NCBI GenBank assembly: GCA_016286345.1
Contig: JAEESL010000006.1
Coordinates: 1-52,152, forward strand
Reading direction: 5' to 3'
Length of the DNA: 52,152 nt
Source: Dehalococcoidales bacterium
GTDB lineage: Bacteria > Chloroflexota > Dehalococcoidia > Dehalococcoidales > UBA1222
In this document: positions 26,847 through 34,340 of the stretch, in pieces
Position numbering within the stretch: position 1 is the stretch's first letter
Layout of the letters: each line of letters starts with the position of its first letter
The notes under the pieces: generated by a model
Seen by the model: only the letters and a program-made list of their open reading frames with translations
Databases searched by the model: none
What the model was told of the DNA's origin: nothing
Made by a program: the position numbers and the translations under genes

Positions 26847-26953
26847 TACAAGGATGTTATGGAGTCAACGAGTAGAGTTCTTATCAAAGAAAATCTATGA
26901 GCAGAGAAGCTCTTAACAAACTGTTCAAAAATGAATCCTGCAAGAAGCAATGA
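26847..26953 (+). pseudogene. Decayed partial copy of the 3' end of the AAA-M41 gene
   Basis: This segment matches the final 100 or so bases of the AAA-M41 gene (about 25198-25300): TACAAGGATGTTAT, AGTTCTTAT(C/T)AAAGAAAA, TCTATG and AACAAACTGTTCAAAAA appear in the same order. Small deletions break the frame. Weaker likeness extends upstream to about 26810. The toxin fragment, immunity gene and prepilin lie between original and copy. The 226-base gap 26782-27007 otherwise shows nothing but the promoter at its end. Confidence 0.8.
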
Positions 26954-26997
26954 CAATACTTCTGAATCCATGTCTATCATTTTGCTGGGCGCATTTA

Positions 26998-27006
26998 TGC
27001 TATACT
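26998..27006 (+). promoter_or_regulatory. Extended -10 promoter of the XRE-phosphorylase pair (leaderless)
   Basis: TGC plus TATACT (27001-27006) is an extended -10. It ends 7 bases before ATG 27014, so transcription would start at the start codon. No Shine-Dalgarno precedes the ATG. Confidence 0.6.
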
Positions 27007-27013
27007 TTTGCGT

Positions 27014-27271
27014 ATGAAAGATGAAGAGTATCTTGATATAAAAACAGAAAGTTATCTGAAGGAATCTGAAACTGTTGCTCAGATAGTGAATATCATTGTC
27101 AACAGACGCAAGGAACTGGGGATCACTCAGCGCAAGCTCGCAGAAATGTGTGAGATCTCAAAATCGTCTGTAACTAGGATCGAATCATTTGAGACCATTC
27201 CGAATCTTGATACTTTATTGCGAATTTTTCAGGCTTTAAAGTTAAGAATCGTTATTATGAGAGGTAACTGA
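27014..27271 (+). CDS. XRE-family HTH regulator
   Basis: About 85 residues. The HTH lies at about 32-60 (RRKELGITQRKLAEMCEISK, SSVTRIESFETIPNLDTLLR), as in antitoxin-like XRE proteins. ATG 27014 preferred over TTG 27008 because the -10 element lies directly upstream. One base separates its stop from the phosphorylase-like gene, which argues that regulator and enzyme act as a pair. Confidence 0.8.
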   Translation: MKDEEYLDIKTESYLKESETVAQIVNIIVNRRKELGITQRKLAEMCEISKSSVTRIESFETIPNLDTLLRIFQALKLRIVIMRGN

Positions 27272-27272
27272 T

Positions 27273-27950
27273 ATGAATTTCATGGGAAATGTGAAAGATG
27301 TTGTGTGCGTATCTGCACAGGATGAGTATATTGCACTCAAGGAAATAACTTTAAAAGAGAAAGAAAAGATCGGTTCAAACATCAAAGGTATTTTGGAGAT
27401 CAGCAAGGATAAGGCTTTCCTGCTTGATTACGAAGAATTTGCCGTTGTCGTTTATAAACTTGGTATGGGGATCGTTGCCGCAAGCCAAAGCTGCAGTAAG
27501 ATCATCCGTGAATATGGCAACAAACTTGAGAACGTTTATCTGATCGGCACCTGCGGCTGCAAATCAACAGGCATGTTTGCTATTGATAAGACATATCAGG
27601 AAGTTGATCTCAGACCTCTTGGATTCAAACTGGGAGAGTCTCCGGATCAGCCTCTCTACTATGAATGTGATAGGGATAAATTCCAGGATCTTCCCAAAGG
27701 GAATTCACTGACGGTCCAGCGATTTGTCATTGATTTCCCGGATACATCTTTCTACCGCGGACTAAATCTCGGAACACCTATCATCGACATGGAAGACTAT
27801 GCGTTTATGGCTTCCTTTGAAGGCCTGAGAGTGAAAAGATATATCCTGAGAGGTGTCAGTGATGCCGGCGACGGCGGTGACTGGGTGGCAAATACGAAGA
27901 ACGTGATGACAGACCTGTGGGATAAGGTCAGTAAAGAATTCGACAGTTAA
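27273..27950 (+). CDS. Nucleoside-phosphorylase-like protein
   Basis: 225 residues. The order of motifs fits the purine nucleoside phosphorylase/MTA-SAH nucleosidase superfamily: VVYKLGMGIVAASQSCSKII, LIGTCGCKSTGMFAI in the place of the phosphate/ribose-binding GTCG stretch, then IIDMEDYAFM, equivalent to the MEgaa loop, and RGVSDAGDGGDW, equivalent to the catalytic-Asp loop (SD). Whether it is a phosphorolytic or hydrolytic enzyme is open. Coupled to an XRE regulator; it could be metabolic or a nucleotide-depleting effector. Domain call is by motif memory only. Confidence 0.7.
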   Translation: MNFMGNVKDVVCVSAQDEYIALKEITLKEKEKIGSNIKGILEISKDKAFLLDYEEFAVVVYKLGMGIVAASQSCSKIIREYGNKLENVYLIGTCGCKSTGMFAIDKTYQEVDLRPLGFKLGESPDQPLYYECDRDKFQDLPKGNSLTVQRFVIDFPDTSFYRGLNLGTPIIDMEDYAFMASFEGLRVKRYILRGVSDAGDGGDWVANTKNVMTDLWDKVSKEFDS

Positions 27951-28006
27951 TTAATACATAATTTATAATTATCGATTAAATCAGTTCATTGAACTAGGAG
28001 AAAATA

Positions 28007-29341
28007 ATGAAGGAAAAACAGACCAAGGAATCAATCGTAAGAGCAGTAGAAGAGAATGATGTTAAATTCGTGGAATTATGGTTCACGGATGTTCTGGGAC
28101 AATTAAAGAGCATTGCAATTTCTCCTAATGAACTTAATACGGCTTTAAATGAAGGAATGGGATTTGACGGATCTTCCATCGAAGGCTTTGCCAGAATCGA
28201 TGAAAGCGATATGGTTGTCTTCCCTGATATCGATACTTTCAGGATCCTTCCATGGGAGACCAAGGGAACCGGAAACGTAGCCAGAATGATCTGTGATATT
28301 CAGACTCCTGAAGGCAAGCCTTATATCGGAGACCCGAGATTTGCGCTTAAGAGAATGCTTAAGAAAGCTGCCGATATGGGTTATACCTTCTGTGTCGGAC
28401 CTGAATTAGAGTATTTCTACTTTGCTAACAACCATTCCATTGATCCCATAGATCTCGGCGGATATTTTGATCTGACTCCTCTTGATAAGACCAATGATCT
28501 TCGAAAGCAGTCAGTCCTCGGACTTGAGAAGATGGGTATTGAAATAGAATTCTCACACCATGAGAATGCTCCTTCACAGCAGGAAATCGATATGCGCTAC
28601 AAGGATGCTCTGACCATGGCAGACCAGGTCATGACATACAGATATGTCGTTAAACAGGTAGCGCTCAACAATAACGTTTTTGCTTCATTCATGCCCAAAC
28701 CTATTTTCGGCCAGAACGGAAGCGGTATGCATTGCCATCAGTCTCTGTTCAAGGGTGATGTCAACGCATTCTTTGATCCGAAAGGTGAATTCAATCTCTC
28801 ACAGGTAGCCAGACAGTATACTGCCGGTATCCTGAAGTATGCTCCGGAATTTACTGCAGTTACCAACCAGTGGGTCAACAGTTACAAACGACTTGTTCCC
28901 GGATATGAAGCTCCTGTCTATCTGTCCTGGGCACGACGAAACAGATCCGATCTGGTCAGAGTTCCTGAATACAAACCCGGAAGAGAAAAGGCAACCCGAA
29001 TCGAACTGAGAAGTCCTGATCCTGCCTGCAACCCGTATCTTACTTTCACAGTACTGCTGGCTGCCGGTCTCAAGGGTATAGAAGAAAAACTTGAACTTCC
29101 TGAACCTATTGAAGAGAATGTTTTCGAAATGAAACCCGAGGAAAGAGAAGCCAGAGGCATCGGTACTCTTCCCGGTACTTTGGCGGAGGCTCTTGCTTTG
29201 ACAGAAAAGAGTGAACTGGTCAGAGAAGCTCTCGGTGAGCATATTTTCAGAGCATTCATTGAAAACAAAAAGAAAGAATGGGATGAATATCGTACTCAGA
29301 TCACTGAATACGAGATCAATCGATATCTTCCTCTTCTTTAG
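28007..29341 (+). CDS. glnA: Glutamine synthetase, type I
   Basis: Makes glutamine from glutamate, ammonia and ATP. 444 residues, the shorter GSI-alpha length. Motifs: FDGSSIEGFARIDESDM near residues 52-68, GPELEYFYF (metal-binding), NGSGMHCHQSL, and the adenine site region RVPEYKPGREKATRIELRSP. The Tyr-containing adenylylation loop of the longer GSI-beta form is absent, so feedback control is likely. AGGAG precedes ATG 28007. nadE follows after 14 bases; CGA codons are again frequent, as expected for high expression. Confidence 0.96.
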   Translation: MKEKQTKESIVRAVEENDVKFVELWFTDVLGQLKSIAISPNELNTALNEGMGFDGSSIEGFARIDESDMVVFPDIDTFRILPWETKGTGNVARMICDIQTPEGKPYIGDPRFALKRMLKKAADMGYTFCVGPELEYFYFANNHSIDPIDLGGYFDLTPLDKTNDLRKQSVLGLEKMGIEIEFSHHENAPSQQEIDMRYKDALTMADQVMTYRYVVKQVALNNNVFASFMPKPIFGQNGSGMHCHQSLFKGDVNAFFDPKGEFNLSQVARQYTAGILKYAPEFTAVTNQWVNSYKRLVPGYEAPVYLSWARRNRSDLVRVPEYKPGREKATRIELRSPDPACNPYLTFTVLLAAGLKGIEEKLELPEPIEENVFEMKPEEREARGIGTLPGTLAEALALTEKSELVREALGEHIFRAFIENKKKEWDEYRTQITEYEINRYLPLL

Positions 29342-29355
29342 AAATCAGAATACAA

Positions 29356-31032
29356 ATGAAACATATCAGAGTTGCAGTTTCCCAGATCAATTCCACTGTG
29401 GGTGATCTGAATGGGAACAGAGATAAGATTATCACTGATATTCAGCTCGCAAAGAATGCAGACTGCGATCTGGTTGTGTTTCCCGAACTTGCGGTAACTG
29501 GTTATCATCCCGAAGATCTTCTTTTGAAACCTAAGTTCATTGAGGATAGTCTGGAAACTCTTAATCAGATAATCCCCGAGACTAAAGGCATCACTGCGAT
29601 AATCGGTTATGCCAGAGGCAAGGTCGGCAACCTGCATGACAGTGCAGCCATTATCCATGACGGCAAGCTCGTTGCATCATACGATAAAGGCGTCATTGCT
29701 TCATTTGATATTTATGATGAGATTCGATATTTCAAACGCGGAACCCGTAATCCGTTATTCAATATCGGCGGTATAAAATGCGGTATCAGCATTGGCGAAG
29801 ATGCATGGGACAATGACATAAGCCCTGTTATGGAACAGGGTTCAAAAGGTGCCGAGCTTTTAATCAATATTTCTGCTGCTTCCTACTATATCGGTAAGGC
29901 ATCAAAGCGCTATCAGAAACTGAAAAGATTCACCAGGAAATTCAACGTTCCATTTATCTATGCCAATCTTGTCGGTGGTCAGGATGAAATGATCTTTGAC
30001 GGTACAAGCATGGTACTTACTCCGGACGGGGAGATCAAAACAGGGGCAAAACAACTCAAGGAAGATATCATATTCTCTGATATTGAAGTGCCTGAATATG
30101 AACAGACCGGTAAAATCGTTACGATCTGTGATGAATTTGTTCCTAAGACCAAGAAAAAGATCAAGGAACAAAAGCTTGAAAAGCTGACCCATGCCAGGAA
30201 GATATACAGAGCGCTTATTCTTGGAACACATGACTATGTTGTTAAGAATGGATTTGATACTGTTGTGGTCGGTTTATCGGGCGGTATGGATTCAGCATTA
30301 GTCGCCACTATCGCTGTTGATGCACTTGGAAAAGACAAAGTTAAATGTGTTGCAATGCCAAGCCGTTTTTCATCAGATGAAAGCTACAATGACGCACGTG
30401 ATCTGTGTGATAACCTGGGGATCGATTTGATGGTCCTTCCCATTGAGAAGGTATACAAGGCCTATCTTGACAGCCTGAAGGAAGTATTCAAAGGTACTGT
30501 TGTAAATACCACTGAAGAGAATATCCAGGCCAGGATCCGGGGTAATTTCCTGATGGCGCTCAGCAATAAATTCGGATGGCTTGTCCTGACTACAGGAAAT
30601 AAGAGTGAAACTGCCACCGGTTATACGACTCTCTATGGTGATATGGCCGGAGGCTTTGCTGTTATTAAGGATCTTCCCAAGACGAAAGTTTATGAAATTG
30701 CCAGATACAGGAATTCTGTAAGCAAAGTTATTCCTATCAATATTATTAAGAAAGCTCCGTCGGCTGAGCTGAGACCTAATCAGAAAGACAGTGATTTCCT
30801 TCCTCCTTATGAGATTCTTGATCCGATCCTCAGTGCTTATGTTGAAAAGAATCTTAGTGTTGATGATATAGTTCAGATGGGATTCAACGAGGCTGACGTC
30901 AAGAAGACCGCCAGGCTGGTGGATCTCAACGAATACAAGCGCCGACAGGGCCCTCCCGGCATTAAGCTTACAACCCGATCCTTTGGAAGAGACCGAAGGT
31001 TCCCGATCACAAACCAGTACCGTGGAGTGTAG
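29356..31032 (+). CDS. nadE: NAD+ synthase with altered glutaminase domain
   Basis: 558 residues: an N-terminal nitrilase-like glutaminase domain (about 1-265) and a C-terminal ammonia-using synthetase (about 280-558) with the PP-loop SGGMDS (308-313). The last step of NAD synthesis amidates deamido-NAD. Of the glutaminase triad, Glu44 (FPEL) and Lys111 (YDKG) remain, but the nucleophile position reads IGEDAW with Gly147 in place of Cys. The LPNY stretch after Lys111 is also altered. This suggests it cannot take nitrogen from glutamine and must use free ammonia. Directly downstream of glnA. Confidence 0.93.
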   Translation: MKHIRVAVSQINSTVGDLNGNRDKIITDIQLAKNADCDLVVFPELAVTGYHPEDLLLKPKFIEDSLETLNQIIPETKGITAIIGYARGKVGNLHDSAAIIHDGKLVASYDKGVIASFDIYDEIRYFKRGTRNPLFNIGGIKCGISIGEDAWDNDISPVMEQGSKGAELLINISAASYYIGKASKRYQKLKRFTRKFNVPFIYANLVGGQDEMIFDGTSMVLTPDGEIKTGAKQLKEDIIFSDIEVPEYEQTGKIVTICDEFVPKTKKKIKEQKLEKLTHARKIYRALILGTHDYVVKNGFDTVVVGLSGGMDSALVATIAVDALGKDKVKCVAMPSRFSSDESYNDARDLCDNLGIDLMVLPIEKVYKAYLDSLKEVFKGTVVNTTEENIQARIRGNFLMALSNKFGWLVLTTGNKSETATGYTTLYGDMAGGFAVIKDLPKTKVYEIARYRNSVSKVIPINIIKKAPSAELRPNQKDSDFLPPYEILDPILSAYVEKNLSVDDIVQMGFNEADVKKTARLVDLNEYKRRQGPPGIKLTTRSFGRDRRFPITNQYRGV

Positions 31033-31041
31033 GAAAACTCC

Positions 31042-32178
31042 ATGTACGATCCTAAAAGTTCAGATCTGGGACTTTATATACACATACCATTCTGTTTGAA
31101 GAAATGCGGATACTGCTCCTTTGTATCATACGAAAAGTGTGATCATCTGTATGATGGCTATGTTGATGCTTTGATTAAAGAAATCAGAAAAGCGGATACA
31201 GGAAACAGAAAGGTTAAAACGGTTTATTTCGGAGGCGGCACTCCCAGTCTTCTCAGACCTCAGCATATCTATAAAATCATGGATACCATCTATGATAAGT
31301 GTGATGTTGCCGGTGATGGTGAGATAACCATGGAGGCAAATCCCGGAACAGTTGACCATGTTAAGCTCAGGGATTTCAGGGAATGCAGTATCAACAGGCT
31401 GAGTCTGGGAATACAGAGTACTGACGATGATGACCTCAGATATCTTGAAAGGATACATGACAGGGCAACTGCATTGCAGACGATAAAGGATGCTTCAAAG
31501 GTTTTCGATAATGTGAGCTGCGATCTGATTTACGGACTGCCGCAGAGAAGTATCGATACCTGGGAAAAAGTTTTACGGGAAGTAAGTTCAATGGACATTG
31601 AGCATATTTCCATGTATGCGCTGACGCTGGAGGATGATACTCCCCTGGGGAAGAAGATCGCTGAAGGAAAAGCAGCTCCCCTTTCTGAAGATCAGGAAGC
31701 TGATGAATACGAACTCATTGATAAGATCAGAATCCCTTTCGAACAGTATGAGATCTCGAACTGGTCAAAGCGGGGATATGAATCAAAGCATAATGTGAAT
31801 TACTGGGAAAGGGGAGATTATCTGGGATTCGGAGTTGCAGCCCATTCATGCATGGGAAGAGTGAGATCTGCAAATACTTCGGATATTACTAAATATCTTG
31901 ATTCACTGAAAAAAGGTGATTCTCCTGAAGAATTCAGGGAAGAACTCGATGATGAAAAGATATTGGGAGAAACGGTCATGCTGGCTTTAAGAATGGCCAA
32001 GGGTGTCAGCATCAATGACATAAAGACCATTTTTAATGTAGAATTCGAAGATAAATATAAGAATGAGATTCGGGACCTTGCCGAACTCGGATTGATTGAA
32101 AGAACAGAGATTGGATACAAACTGACGAAAAAGGGAAGATTGCTTGGCAATCAGGTATTCGTCCGTTTTATTGAATAG
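31042..32178 (+). CDS. hemW: HemW, radical-SAM coproporphyrinogen-oxidase-like haem chaperone
   Basis: 378 residues. It has the radical SAM cluster motif CX3CX2C in IHIPFCLKKCGYCSF near residues 17-29, the GGGTPSLL SAM-binding stretch, and LGIQSTDDDDLRYLERIHD. It lacks the extra N-terminal part of true HemN, which supports the haem-chaperone HemW. It begins 9 bases after nadE, with GAGTGTAGGA upstream, and lepA begins 4 bases after it; hemW next to lepA is a common pairing in bacteria. Confidence 0.92.
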   Translation: MYDPKSSDLGLYIHIPFCLKKCGYCSFVSYEKCDHLYDGYVDALIKEIRKADTGNRKVKTVYFGGGTPSLLRPQHIYKIMDTIYDKCDVAGDGEITMEANPGTVDHVKLRDFRECSINRLSLGIQSTDDDDLRYLERIHDRATALQTIKDASKVFDNVSCDLIYGLPQRSIDTWEKVLREVSSMDIEHISMYALTLEDDTPLGKKIAEGKAAPLSEDQEADEYELIDKIRIPFEQYEISNWSKRGYESKHNVNYWERGDYLGFGVAAHSCMGRVRSANTSDITKYLDSLKKGDSPEEFREELDDEKILGETVMLALRMAKGVSINDIKTIFNVEFEDKYKNEIRDLAELGLIERTEIGYKLTKKGRLLGNQVFVRFIE

Positions 32179-32182
32179 GATT

Positions 32183-34015
32183 ATGGATCAGAGTCATATT
32201 AGAAATTTTTGTATTATTGCCCATATCGATCATGGTAAGTCCACACTGGCTGACCGTATGATCGAGATGACCGGTGCTCTCCGTCGTGAAGAGATGAGCG
32301 AGCAGGTCCTCGACAGCATGGATCTCGAAAAAGAACGCGGCATCACTATTAAAGCCAAGGCAATAAGACTGAAATACAAGGCGGATGACGGTGAGGAATA
32401 CATGCTGAACCTCATCGATACTCCGGGGCATGTAGACTTCTCATATGAGGTTTCAAGAACACTGGTTGCATGTGAAGGTGCGATTCTTCTGGTTGATGCC
32501 ACTCAGGGTATACAGGCACAGACTCTTGCCAATGTTTATCTCGCCATGGATAACGACCTGGAGATAATTCCTGCCCTGAATAAGATCGATATGGTCACCG
32601 CAGAGGTCGACCGTGTCATGGGTGAAGTTGAAAGCGTACGCGGTTACAAGAAAGATGAAACCTACAAGGTATCGGGAAAGACAGGAGAGGGTGTTCATGA
32701 ACTCATGGAAGCGATCGTTAAACAGATACCTCCTCCCCATGGTAATCCTGATGCCCCTGCCAGAGGATTGATATTCGATTCACATTACGATAAATATAAG
32801 GGCGTTGTCGCTTATACCAGGGTTGTAGACGGCAGCATCAAGCGCGGAGATAAGATTAAGCTTATGGCCCAGGGTACTGAAGTTGAAGTACTTGATGCAG
32901 GCTATTTCGGACCGCGTGAAACACCGGTCGACGGACTGGACTGCGGAGAAGTAGGGTATATCGCAACTGGTCTCAAGCAGGTCGGTGACTGTCCTGTCGG
33001 TGATACCATCACAAATAAATTGGAACCGGCTGCGGAAGCACTGAGCAAGTATACTCCTGCAAAACCAATGGTGTTTGCAGGTATTTTTCCGACATCGGTT
33101 TCAGATTATCAGGATCTGCGTGATGCCATTGAAAAGCTTAAGCTCAACGATGCGGCTCTGACTTTTGAGATGGAGAATTCTCCTCTCATGGGACATGGTT
33201 TCAGATGCGGTTTCCTCGGGCTTTTGCACATGGATATCGTGTATGAAAGACTCGAACGTGAGTTCGGACTTGAACTTGTTATTACTGCTCCCGGTGTCAG
33301 CTACCAGATCACCAAGAATACCGGCGAAATCATTATGGTCAATAATCCATCGGAGTTTCCTGATCCCAGCGAGATAACATCCATCCAGGAACCATGGGTC
33401 AATGTACATATCATCACTCCGGCTGCATATATCGGAACTGTTATGGAAATGGAAAGAAACAGCGGCGGTATCCACAGACATACTGAATATATCGGTATTG
33501 CCATGGGTGAGGATAAGAGCCACCAGAGAGTTCAGCTTGATTATGATATGCCGCTTCGGGAGATCATTACTGATTTCTACGACAGACTTAAAAGCAGGAC
33601 CAGAGGCTATGCTTCGCTTGATTATGAACTCGAAGGATATCGTGAGACCAAACTTGTCAGACTTGATGTCCTTGTTAACGGGGAGATGGTCGATGCCTTC
33701 AGCCGTATCGTTCCGCCTGAAAAGGCCACAGCACTCGGACGATATCTTGTTCATAAACTGAGAGGTGTTATACCCAGACATCTGTTTACGGTACCTATCC
33801 AGGCTTGTGTCGGCGGAAGAATACTGGCACGAGAGGATATTGCGGCACGGAGAAAAGATGTTCTTGCCAAATGTTACGGTGGAGATATTACACGAAAACG
33901 CAAACTTCTTGAAAAACAGAAGGAAGGCAAGAAAAAGATGAAGACTATCGGAAAGGTTGAAGTTCCCAAGGAAGCATTCCTCAGTGTTCTTACTACCGAC
34001 GATGAAGATAAATAG
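32183..34015 (+). CDS. lepA: Elongation factor 4 (LepA)
   Basis: Ribosome-binding GTPase that aids back-translocation and 30S assembly. About 610 residues. G-domain motifs: AHIDHGKST near residue 13, DTPGH and NKID. The LepA-specific C-terminal region (FSRIVPPEKATALGRYLVHK; GDITRKRKLLEKQKEGKKKM) is intact. I start it at ATG 32183, which gives the conserved MDQSHIRNF opening; a longer frame would overlap hemW. The ribosome-binding site is weak (TAGGA very close), so coupling to hemW is likely. Confidence 0.96.
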   Translation: MDQSHIRNFCIIAHIDHGKSTLADRMIEMTGALRREEMSEQVLDSMDLEKERGITIKAKAIRLKYKADDGEEYMLNLIDTPGHVDFSYEVSRTLVACEGAILLVDATQGIQAQTLANVYLAMDNDLEIIPALNKIDMVTAEVDRVMGEVESVRGYKKDETYKVSGKTGEGVHELMEAIVKQIPPPHGNPDAPARGLIFDSHYDKYKGVVAYTRVVDGSIKRGDKIKLMAQGTEVEVLDAGYFGPRETPVDGLDCGEVGYIATGLKQVGDCPVGDTITNKLEPAAEALSKYTPAKPMVFAGIFPTSVSDYQDLRDAIEKLKLNDAALTFEMENSPLMGHGFRCGFLGLLHMDIVYERLEREFGLELVITAPGVSYQITKNTGEIIMVNNPSEFPDPSEITSIQEPWVNVHIITPAAYIGTVMEMERNSGGIHRHTEYIGIAMGEDKSHQRVQLDYDMPLREIITDFYDRLKSRTRGYASLDYELEGYRETKLVRLDVLVNGEMVDAFSRIVPPEKATALGRYLVHKLRGVIPRHLFTVPIQACVGGRILAREDIAARRKDVLAKCYGGDITRKRKLLEKQKEGKKKMKTIGKVEVPKEAFLSVLTTDDEDK

Positions 34016-34053
34016 CCGACAGTCAATTCTATTCATTCATAAAAGTACAGCGT

Positions 34054-34082
34054 ATTTACGGATGACCGCAAATGGCGTAAAT
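34054..34082. repeat. Inverted repeat upstream of the peptide-export locus
   Basis: ATTTACG (34054-34060) and CGTAAAT (34076-34082) are exact inverted copies 15 bases apart in the 121-base gap after lepA, about 55 bases before the first small gene. It might be an operator or a leader hairpin. No clear -35/-10 pair is visible nearby. Confidence 0.35.
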
Positions 34083-34136
34083 TAAAAGGGTATTCACGCT
34101 TATATACAATTTAATCCTTTGATAAGGAGAACCATA

Positions 34137-34334
34137 ATGAAGGAATCTGTATTCAGGAAAAAGAGTGTTGACCGTGTGAACTCACCGGAACAGCTCAACA
34201 GTTATATCCATGTCACAGGTCCGAGCGTATGGCTCATTCTTGCCGGAGTAGCAATTTTGCTTATCGGGTTTTTAATTTTTGCGTTAATGACCAAAGTGGA
34301 CGGAACTAGTCTATTTTCTTTTATTATCAATTAA
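34137..34334 (+). CDS. 65-residue membrane protein, remnant of an NHLM HlyD-like adaptor
   Basis: The sequence up to the membrane helix (FRKKSVDRVNSPEQLNSYIH, VTGPSVWLILAG) matches the usual start of NHLM-type HlyD-like secretion proteins, which read FRK..LERLSSPEQLD...VT.P..WLAL. One hydrophobic helix spans about residues 34-55. It then ends after about ten residues, whereas family members continue for over 200 with coiled coil and lipoyl domains. ATG 34137 has AAGGAG 6-7 bases upstream. The stop is clean and the ABC gene follows after 6 bases, so it looks functional rather than broken. Confidence 0.75.
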   Translation: MKESVFRKKSVDRVNSPEQLNSYIHVTGPSVWLILAGVAILLIGFLIFALMTKVDGTSLFSFIIN

Positions 34335-34340
34335 TTAGTT

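Noticed and set aside
28799-29268. Minus-strand frames opposite glnA
   Set aside because: Codon structure of the conserved glutamine synthetase explains the open frames.
33101-34036. A 311-codon minus-strand open frame opposite lepA
   Set aside because: lepA is highly conserved on the plus strand over the same bases, and the antisense product resembles no known protein and lacks start signals.
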